A stretch of DNA of 64,000 nucleotides from Tethya wilhelma (lineage: Eukaryota > Porifera > Demospongiae > Tethyida > Tethyidae). The notes below the pieces were generated by a model. That model did not search any database. It was not told where the DNA came from and saw only the letters and a list, made by a program, of their open reading frames with translations. The stretch spans positions 12,057,823 to 12,121,822 of the forward strand of contig CAXIPT010000001.1 in assembly GCA_964030475.1 (NCBI GenBank), in the 5' to 3' direction. Shown piece after piece: positions 56,363 through 64,000 of the stretch; the stretch's first letter is position 1; each line of letters starts with the position of its first letter. The position numbers were made by a program, and so were the translations under genes.

Positions 56363-58630
56363 ATGACTATACTGGCTATGGCGATCACAGAAGGTGAAAA
56401 ATTATTCCCAGTTTCCAAAGATTCGTCACAGCCTACCTCAAAAGAAGCAAGGCCTCATGCTGAAAGAAAGATAAGAAAGAAACAGCACAGATGGTACCTT
56501 GGAGGTGTCTCATCTGCCGGGGCTGCAGCAGTCACACATCCTTTAGATCTGCTGAAGGTTCATGAAGGAATTCTTGAACTGTTCAGTATTTTAATACGTG
56601 TGCATGAATCTACTCTAGGTTCACCTTCAGACTCAGCAAGAGGTGAAGAGACGCTTCCTTGGCATGGCAATTCAAGTGGTTCGGACACAAGGTTTTCTAG
56701 CACTCTATAGTGGTCTCACTGCTTCGTTGTCCAGACAAGTATGTTTTTTTTTATAATCTCAGTTCATTTTATTAGTGATTCATTGATTTTGTATAGTTGA
56801 CATATTCCACAACTCGATTTGGTGTGTATGAGATTATTCGGCCTCATCTGATCCCAAAAGATGGTGGTATGTAATAATATATTAACTGAAGTAATAGACT
56901 ACTATGACACATATCCTTTGGTCTATATAGCCAATATTCCATTCTACCAGAAGATTCTCCTCGGAGCATTTGGTGGTATGTGTGTGATAAGTATGGCAAT
57001 GTAATGATGTACGTGAAGTAGTTTGTTGCAGTGACCCTTTGTTGTCATAGTACTGCCAAGTGCTAGCAATCCCTTCAGGATTAAAGGGTTCAATTATGTA
57101 GCTGATACTCCCTTGCAGGATTCTGTGGTGGAATTGTTGGCAGTCCATTTGATGTAATAAACATCAGGTGAGTACATAGCTAGTTTGAACTTAGAGTACA
57201 AAGTGAGAGTTACAACAAGGATTCATTGCTCTAGTAGTAAGAATCTGTTCTAATTTCAGAATGCAGAATGACATTAAACTTCCATTGGAGCAGCGGAGAA
57301 AGTATGTTTTTTTGTTACAATACATCCAGTGAATGATATTCTTTTACTGATCATACACAGCTACAAACATGTGTTTGATGGAATAAGAAGAGTCACTTTT
57401 GAAGGTACTCTCAATTGTGCTAAAGTTAGGCTCTTGGTTTTATTGTTTACTTCATATTTCATTATAGAGGGGTTCTTTAATTTGTGGACAGGAGCATCAC
57501 TCAATATTTGTCGAGCCATCCTAATGACTCTTTCTCAGGTTTTTGAACTAGCAATGGTTGATTTTGTTTAGATTGATGCTTGTACGATTATCTCTTGTAG
57601 ATTGCATTTTATGAACAAGTGAAGCAAATTCTTCTTTCTACTGGTTACTTTAAGGACAACCCAATCACCCACTTCTCTTCCAGTTTCACAGCTGTAAGTT
57701 CATAGAGAGGAGGTGGAATATCTAGTTGCTGTGTAGAGTGGAGAGTTTTACAGAGTAGTGCAACAGCCATAAGTATATACATTTTACAGAGAACTGTTAT
57801 ACTGTATAGTAAGCTAGTTCCACAAGTAAGACTTTTGCAGATTTTGTGGGTCACATTCCTCCACTGTTTCGTATTCCCCTAGGGTCTAGCTAGTGTTGTA
57901 AGGTAGTGAAGGGTCTAGCTTGGATTGCCTAGCTGTGTCTGTGGGTGGGTGATTCATTGCCGAATCATTGGAGACCTCAATGGTCAGATTACACACCTCA
58001 ATGTCATGTCTTCTTGTAGGCAGTGGTAGCTACGATAGCAACTCAACCAGTTGACGTGCTCAAGACAAGGCTGATGAATGCCAGACCAGGAGAATACTCT
58101 TCTATTCTACAGTGCTTTCTCTATACAGCAAAAACAGGTCCACTAGGATTCTTTAAGGTAAATAGTTTCTTAGACTAACAGATTGTCATAGATAAGGAAA
58201 CTATTGAAAACTTCCGTACATTAATTTTTATGCATGAAACAACAATCATGAGTAACAGCACAATGCTATCCTGTATCAAAGTTTCTAGTTAAGCAGGCCT
58301 AGACCTTCCTCCTGCTAGGCACACACAGGTGGGGAGAGAGGGGCAGCATGTGTACCATGCCAGGGAGGAGGGTCTAGGCTCAGACTAGAAAATGTCCTAA
58401 TCTACAATAATCATCTGTTGCCTGTAGACATAAGATGTAAGGCTTGCAGTAGATGCTTTAGTATCCTTATTCCTCACTGCATGGAGGTGACTATGTGTTA
58501 TTATTTGACTAACATATTTGCTACTGTACACACCCAGGGATTCACCCCAGCTTTCATCCGACTTGGTCCTCATACCATCCTTACATTTATCTTCTTGGAG
58601 CAATTGAGAATACTTTTACCACCAAAGTGA
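56363..58630 (+). CDS. SLC25A10: mitochondrial dicarboxylate carrier, SLC25A10-like
   Basis: Eleven coding exons (56363-56557, 56619-56738, 56797-56866, 56931-56975, 57119-57167, 57260-57301, 57361-57404, 57468-57538, 57601-57693, 58020-58157, 58538-58630) give 960 bp, 319 aa, in frame. The three carrier repeats show THPLDLLKVHLQTQQEV, SPFDVINIRMQND and QPVDVLKTRLMNARPGEY. SLC25A10 landmarks: RWYLGGVSSAGAAAVTHPLD, LALYSGLTASLSRQLTYSTTRF, LPLEQRRNYKHVFDG, STGYFKDNPITHFSSSF and IRLGPHTILTFIFLEQLR. The carrier exchanges malate/succinate for phosphate or sulfur anions across the inner mitochondrial membrane. It has a 40-residue N-terminal extension, charged and Lys-rich, before the first helix; a second Met at 56378 is also possible. 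The first intron of the coding region is only 61 bp. Confidence 0.95.
58297..58380. repeat. 84-bp MITE-like element in the last SLC25A10 intron
   Basis: Inverted ends ggcctagaccttcctcctg and ggaggagggtctaggc pair with one mismatch and a small gap; cagcatgtgtaccatgcc lies inside. No ORF. Confidence 0.55.
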
Positions 58631-58838
58631 TATGACTCCATGATTAATTTTAGTCTGCATCACATAACAACTGTTTAATCACTTTTTTTTTTCACATTGA
58701 TTTTTACTATTGTGCTTCTGTACAATGTCATTATGTCATGACATAATTATTACCTAGTTCATATTATACGTATTGTTACTATTTTTTCACAAAAATCATG
58801 TTGAAAGATGTCATTATCATTGCAATAATATTATTGAT

Positions 58839-60108
58839 TCAACTTGATGGAACTTGTGTAACAATTTCTAATTCTTGTCCTTCTTTCATACGCTGCACAT
58901 CCTTGTCTTTACGTACCAAAACATTGGGTAGTTTACGTATCTTGGCTACTTCAGTTGAAGAGACATCAAGTTCTTCACAACAAGCCCTCAAGAGAGCAGA
59001 GTAGGTTAGAGCTGGTATCTCCACCTCAACAAAGTCACTCTCACCACTACCACACACACGAACCTTAACAGTCAGGCCAACATCAGTAGGCTGATTCTCT
59101 TTCAGCTCCGACCTCGTTTCTTTTGAACTGTCCTTTGATGAGTGAATATGAACCTTGTATGGACTAGTTGAATCAGGCAGTGTCATATCACTATAGGGGA
59201 ATGGCGGATGCTCCAAGTAGTGTGGTATAATAGGGAGTTCTTGGGAACTGGTTCTTTGCTGTGAGCTCTCTTCATTGGGAGCACCGAGGAGGGCTAGAAT
59301 CTCAGGAGATGTAGCAAGAGTGGCTGGAGTTTCACCATTAAAGGTCTTCAGGGTCACATCAGCTCCATTTTCAAGCAAATGACGTACAATGATTTTATGA
59401 CCTCGTTTGCATGCCCAGTGAAGAGCAGTCCTATACAGAGAAATAGTTTGTATAATGAAATTACTGGGGTGTTCAAGTTTTGGAGGGACATGCATAATCA
59501 TTTGCAAAAATGTTGCTCAATGTCGGGTCTATATGTCTTTGTCTTGCATGATTTTGCTGAAGTAAAAGTAAGAGAACACTAATGCTGCTACCAGAGCTAG
59601 AGCTAAAAGTCTAAGACTCTTTGGCAGTGGACACGTACTACAGTTTTAGCAACAATGGGGTGGTTTGGTTTCGTATGCCACGCCTCTCACCGATACACAC
59701 AGTACATTTGAACTCAAGTGGTCAAGCAGTCCTGTGAGAGTTAGGTCAAGATGTAGTTTTAGGTGCAGTCAAGCAGTCCAAGCAGTCAAGGCCTATTTTT
59801 CTAGAGTGACCAACCCCTTATACACACAAAGCAAACCAAGCAAACTAAACTGGACCAAATTCTCTAGACACAGCCCAAATATCGCAACTTCTTCTGGGGA
59901 AATATGGTCCAAAAATTTGTGTCAATGATGTGTACCCTGGCGGATACATTCTCCGTGACAAATCATTGATGTACATGCACATGAGATACCTAACGGCTTA
60001 CCATCCATTCATCTTGTTTCCAGAATTAATATCTGCACCATTGTTGAGGAGTTTTTGAACAGACAGCAAGTTACCTAAGCAAGCAGCCTCTCTGAGGGTT
60101 TCTTCCAT
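58839..60108 (-). CDS. ANKRD40: ankyrin repeat domain-containing protein 40 homologue
   Basis: Two coding exons, 60108-60002 and 59430-58839, give 699 bp (232 aa) in frame. The N-terminus MEETLREAACLGNLLSVQKLL and DINSGNKMNGWTALHWACKR are ankyrin repeats as in human ANKRD40, followed by HLLENGADVTLKTFNGETP. A Ser/Pro-rich linker leads to the conserved C-terminal domain (VKVRVCGSGESDFVEVEIPA, ALLRACCEEL, VAKIRKLPNVLVRKDKDVQR). The human protein continues QELELVL and about 30 residues more; here the chain diverges after QELE and stops within nine residues. The molecular role of the family is poorly known. The C-terminal domain has a near-identical inverted copy at 63039-63245 in the next gene. 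Confidence 0.9.
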
Positions 60109-60247
60109 TTGTAAATTTTCTTCTAAATACTCGTCGATATCTCAGAAATCGAAATCCGGTCATGACGTGACGCGCGTGATCTGACATGATATCGATATCT
60201 AGAATCTAGCTAGAAACTTTTAACACAACTTTGAGATAAGAAACAAA
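60109..60247. promoter_or_regulatory. shared head-to-head promoter region, ANKRD40 / homeodomain-like gene
   Basis: Only 139 bp between start codons, including a CRE-like tgacgtga with cgcgcg (60165-60176) and an atatcgatatct palindrome near 60190. Confidence 0.55.
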
Positions 60248-63200
60248 ATGAGTGGCGTTGGCAAAGTGATTGATCCAGTGACCAAGAGATCTGTAACTAG
60301 ATTGACACAGAGTGTAAGCAACAGTGAAGACTCGAACCAAGCTCAAGATGGAAATTCAGTGGAACTAGTGCAGTTGCCCAGAGCCATTGCCCCACCAGAA
60401 GTGCTGGAACAAGTTGGTGACGTTCCAGAGGGTTCAGTCGAGATTCATAACGATGGCCTCAGTCAGTCTCAGTGTGGCGGAGAGAGTAGCGAGGGTGAAG
60501 GTGACGTAGAAATTGAACATATTGGAGATGAAAGCAGCATGGGTAACCAAGACGTGGATAGCTTTGGAGCTGGTACTCACCATGGCTCAAATATGCCTGT
60601 GACGTTTGATGTGCGAAAGAGAACCTTGATCACAATGTGGCAGCGATCTATACTGGAAGAACTATATAAGAATGGGATGACTAGTGCCTCTTTGCAACTG
60701 GGACATCTTCACAATGCAGCAGCAGAGAAAACTGGCTTAGACCTGGCAGTTGTGAAAGTGAGTAAAATAAATCAGTGTAACAATTTTGATCCAGCTATTA
60801 AGTCACTGTGACACAAGTAAGTATTCCCCAGAGATCAACTCCTACCTTATTTGTATGATGCTAGTGAACCATCAGTGTCCTCTCATGTTTTAGCTCAGTG
60901 TTGACAAATTGAGATAATGTAACATAAATTACAGTAAGCAGTGAGACTTTGTTTACAAGCCTACAGTGTTATTGCTGCCCTTGTATCAGAAGGGGTAGCA
61001 ATTCTATTGCAGATAGCTTAACTTTTGAGATGTAGATATGTCCACTGAGAGTAGCTGTAAGTATGTCTACACAAGGAGAGGTGGAATTGGTCTAATGTGT
61101 GATGGTTATGCCTTCTATAAAGTACGCAATGGAGAAAATGGTCGTGCATTCTGGAGGTGTGTCAAGTCCACATGTAGATCACGTATTAGCACAGTGGATG
61201 ACACTATCAATAGCATAAGGAATGAGCACAATCATCTGACTGAAAGTGAAGAAAATAAGGTAGACTATTGGGTAACCTTGTTGGAAGGTTTGCACAAGGG
61301 TGATAATAGAGTGGGCTCACTTGGTGTGTTTATGTAGTTGGAAGTGAGTGTGTGTTCAGACAGTTAGATTACTCATTAGTATGGTTGAGTATGACTATTG
61401 TGGTGTTTTGTGTTTTTTTATCACAAACACACAATTCAATTTGATCATAATTATTATTGTGATGTTTTTTTTTATCGCAAACATACATCAATTTGGTCCT
61501 TCCCAGACCTTTCCAGGTGCATAGTGGAAGGTTTCGGTACAAGGCTACCCTTTCCCTCTAGTATGGCTAACTTCACTTCCATTCTTGCATTGTATCGTTG
61601 TGTTATTGAACATGTCTGTAAATTAAGTGGCTCGCGTTCATGTCTTCATGCAACTATAGTTCAGTTCCTTTGACTATTGTCCTTAAATTGTATATACACC
61701 ATTGTGTATCAACCACTTCACTCAACATCATGACATTGTGTAGTTCAATGGTACTCCTACATGTACTTACATCTAGTCCTACACACATCATCAGTTCAAG
61801 TTGTGTTCCGATTGCTATTGGGTGATGTGTATTATTATGTTCTATTATGGCACACACATACAGAATTGGATTCGAAACCGTCGAAGGCCAACAGCTATAA
61901 GATCAGCAGAAAAGCTTGCGGAGAGAATTGCTTTAGGTCAGTCCGTATCAGCTTTGACTTCAGTGCCTAGTGCACCAGTTTCATTAACTCAAGGAGAGTC
62001 CAGCTCTCATCATACTCTCACTTCTTCACCAGTTACCAGTAGTTATTCACAAGCCAATTCACTTCCTCCTGATCCAAAGAGAATCTGCATTGATTCTGGT
62101 AAGTGTTTACTCCTCTTGATTTCAGTGTACATGCTCTTGGAAGTGACCTGTTTTACATAGTGTATTGTAAATTAATACTTTCCTGGTGATTTGGTTACTC
62201 TGGTAAAAGCTATAGGCTTCATGAAATTCTAGCATTGTTTGGCTGTAGTGTCGGGCCTGTCTCTTCCTCTGAAGCACCTACAGGTGTTGAGGCCTCAGCA
62301 TGGATTATGTTACAAAGTTGCAAGCATAAGTGAAATGCTCTATGCCTAGTAGTCAAGTAGCATTTCTGAAATACAGTTGCCATAATTATAGGATCGATAC
62401 ATAGGGCACTTTGCTAGTCAGTATACCTACAACTTATTAGTGGCAAGTTGAACTTAATGCCATGACTTTCCTGGTGACATAGTTTAAACTTCATAGGTGA
62501 CATGAAGTCATAGTGAAGCACTGAAAGTGTGAAACTATTGATCTATAGGATTAAATTTGGTTGCTGTGGTGTAGGGTATGGGGTTTTGAACTTCAAGTTT
62601 AAAGGAGATACCTACATCCGTAGTTGTAGCCTCACCCCAGGCTCCCTTGTGGCCTTCACTCAGAACAGGGAATCTGGCATCCCAAATCATGAGTATGATG
62701 TTAACTGTTAATTGCTAAAAAGCAAATGTGTGGGTGCAGCAGTTAGAAAAATGACGTCAAACTCTTGGTTCTGCACATACCATATGATCTGGGATACCAG
62801 GCTTCCCTTTCTCTTTCCGCGAGTGAAAGGTCAAAGGGGAGCCTGGTTAGAGGCCAACCTAGTTGTACATGACTGTAATATTTTACTCCTTACAGCCTCT
62901 CAGCATCACCCCCTACCACCTTCAGTGGCCGCCCATCACCACCATCATCCCCCATCTACCCAGCCCCATACTCATCCTGTAGTCTTGTCAATAAATCATG
63001 TCTCTCCTGTTGCTAGTGCCGCAGTCCTTCTTCTTAAGGTTCGTGTGTGTGGTAGTGGTGAGAGTGACTTTGTTGAGGTGGAGATACCAGCTCTAACCTA
63101 CTCTGCTCTCTTGAGGGCTTGTTGTGAAGAACTTGATATCTCTTCAACTGAAGTAGCCAAGATACGTAAACTACCCAATGTTTTGGTACGTAAGGACAAG

Positions 63201-63479
63201 GATGTGCAGCGTATGAAAGAAGGACAAGAATTAGAATTGGTTTTAAAGACAGAGAACTCAATTACCTCAATGCTCACCGTGAACCCATTCTCTGGTTCTG
63301 GAAGCATCCCTCTTTTGAACTTACATCCTGTGTCCACTGGACTGGCCAGGAATGAGACAGAGAATAGCATTATAGCAGCGGCATTAGCTAACGATGTCCC
63401 CACTACAAGCATACATGAATTGGGTGATCAAGCGGGGAGCAGTCATACAGCACACCACCATCTCAATGGACTTCAATAA
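60248..63479 (+). CDS. homeodomain-like protein fused to an ANKRD40-type C-terminal domain
   Basis: Three coding exons (60248-60757, 61864-62098, 62896-63479) give 1,329 bp, 442 aa, in frame. Residues about 118-188 resemble an atypical homeodomain: RKRTLITMWQRSILEELYKN, then LDLAVVK joined by splicing to NWIRNRRRPTAIRSAEK, the last part matching recognition helix 3 (WFxNRR). The first 117 residues are acidic, Glu/Ser-rich and probably disordered. After a Ser/Pro-rich and His-rich linker comes a domain from LKVRVCGSGESDFVEVEIPA to QELELVL that is one residue different over 72 from the ANKRD40 C-terminal domain on the opposite strand 4 kb away, followed by about 75 residues of low-complexity tail. 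Nuclear DNA binding is inferred from helix 3; no named family is recognised. Confidence 0.75.
61038..61259 (+). CDS. FLYWCH-type zinc finger exon, possible alternative first exon
   Basis: ATG 61038 opens 74 codons to a GTAGAC donor in phase 0, the phase that exon 61864-62098 accepts. The sequence follows the FLYWCH pattern: RRGGIGLMCDGYAFYKV, then AFWRCVKSTCRSRISTV, then NEHNHLTESE, with Cys-Cys and His-His zinc ligands. FLYWCH fingers bind DNA and are related to WRKY/MULE transposase zinc fingers. It lies in the first intron of the homeodomain-like gene on the same strand. It may be an alternative 5' exon (giving FLYWCH plus helix 3 and the ANKRD40-type domain) or a leftover of a transposon-derived gene. 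Confidence 0.6.
62796..62847. repeat. 52-bp palindromic MITE-like element
   Basis: accaggcttcccttt and its near complement aaaggggagcctggt form inverted ends around tctttccgcgagtgaaagg, itself palindromic. It sits in the last intron of the homeodomain-like gene, 50 bp before the exon with the ANKRD40-type domain. Confidence 0.6.
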
Positions 63480-64000
63480 TCATTACATCATAAGGCATCA
63501 TTGCATGGAACACTACTATGAATTCATTACAGTGCAATTTATGCCACACTTTGCAATAAGTTTTACAGCTTCCACTGTTCCCACTATATACATCAATGTA
63601 TAATTGTGAATTCAATCAGGTGATCATTACACTATACACTTGGTGACAAATTCACCAACAACTGGTACACACATCAAACACAAAAAAACTTTTTGAGTGT
63701 TTAAAAATAACATAGGGTGATGGTCAGAAACTTTTGGGTAAGTTGGGTGATGATTTAGCAATTAGGACAGAACACATAAATGGTCTGTAGAGTGAAGATA
63801 TAAGGTGACAGTGTTGACTATGAACGTACTGCTATACTGTTTGGGAATTTGGCTTTTAACAAAGCACCAGTTTGATAGGCTGTGATGAATTTGAATGCTG
63901 AAATCTTGTCATCACACTGTAATAAGGATCCTACACTTGCTAAAATTGTTAGTCCACCGATGATGTACTCTATCACCAGCACAGGCAGCAACAGTACCAC
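63480..64000. other. right-end region with no firm gene
   Basis: 521 bp after the stop codon at 63479. The first part is presumably 3' UTR. On the minus strand an open frame from the right edge to 63818 encodes a hydrophobic stretch (LPVLVIEYIIGGLTILASVG) and could be an exon of a gene beyond the window, with a donor-like GTATAGCAG near 63838. The frame has no ATG and no recognised family, so it is not called as a gene. Confidence 0.35.

Noticed and set aside
63818..64000. Hydrophobic partial protein at the right edge
   Set aside because: No start codon, no recognised family and only one possible donor; kept as an uncertain note and not as a gene.
1..64000. tRNA, rRNA or snRNA genes
   Set aside because: No cloverleaf with A and B boxes and no conserved rRNA or snRNA core motif was seen on either strand; a covariance-model scan would be decisive.

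Overview
The window is nuclear DNA of an animal with a compact, intron-rich genome. The best guess is a demosponge of the Amphimedon type, inferred from the mix of clearly metazoan genes (Integrator subunit 1, HID1, a G-alpha 12/13 subunit, ANKFN1, LDAF1), short introns (often 40-100 bp), AT-rich introns and many tiny terminal-inverted-repeat elements. No search could be run, so the species is not established. No bacterial operon, tRNA, rRNA or CRISPR array was seen.

Layout, left to right: INTS1 (-, 3' end off the left edge); a PH-domain gene (+); RSL1D1-like ribosomal L1-domain gene (-); HID1 (+); G-alpha 12/13-like (-); a membrane M28 metallopeptidase (+); SLC25A38-type carrier (-); a membrane caspase-like protein (+); ANKFN1/wide-awake (-, about 20 kb, with repeat-filled introns and several alternative 5' exons); a Golgi-type sulfotransferase (+) and LDAF1/promethin (+), joined by a 1,002-bp tandem duplication that leaves truncated copies of both; UTP6 (-) with an astacin-like protease gene inside its last intron; SLC25A10-type dicarboxylate carrier (+); ANKRD40 (-); and a chimeric homeodomain-like gene (+) that ends in a near-identical copy of the ANKRD40 C-terminal domain.

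Apart from the sulfotransferase-LDAF1 pair and the nested astacin gene, orientation alternates strictly. There are seven head-to-head pairs, six of them with start codons only 139-240 bp apart, so shared bidirectional promoters are likely, and six tail-to-tail pairs. Exon chains were built by hand from GT-AG sites and checked by phase. The chains for PH, RSL1D1, HID1, G-alpha, SLC25A38, UTP6, SLC25A10, ANKRD40, the homeodomain gene and LDAF1 all close to a multiple of three. INTS1 (one junction), the M28 gene (one junction) and the 3' end of ANKFN1 keep unresolved joins.

The genes do not form one pathway; they are housekeeping, signalling and trafficking genes packed together. The most unusual items are the caspase-like membrane protein, the inverted recent copy of the ANKRD40 domain inside a transcription-factor-like gene, a large foldback minisatellite element, a perfect 73-bp palindrome in a shared promoter, and the two local duplications (436 bp around an unresolved base, and 1,002 bp), which may be real or assembly artefacts.
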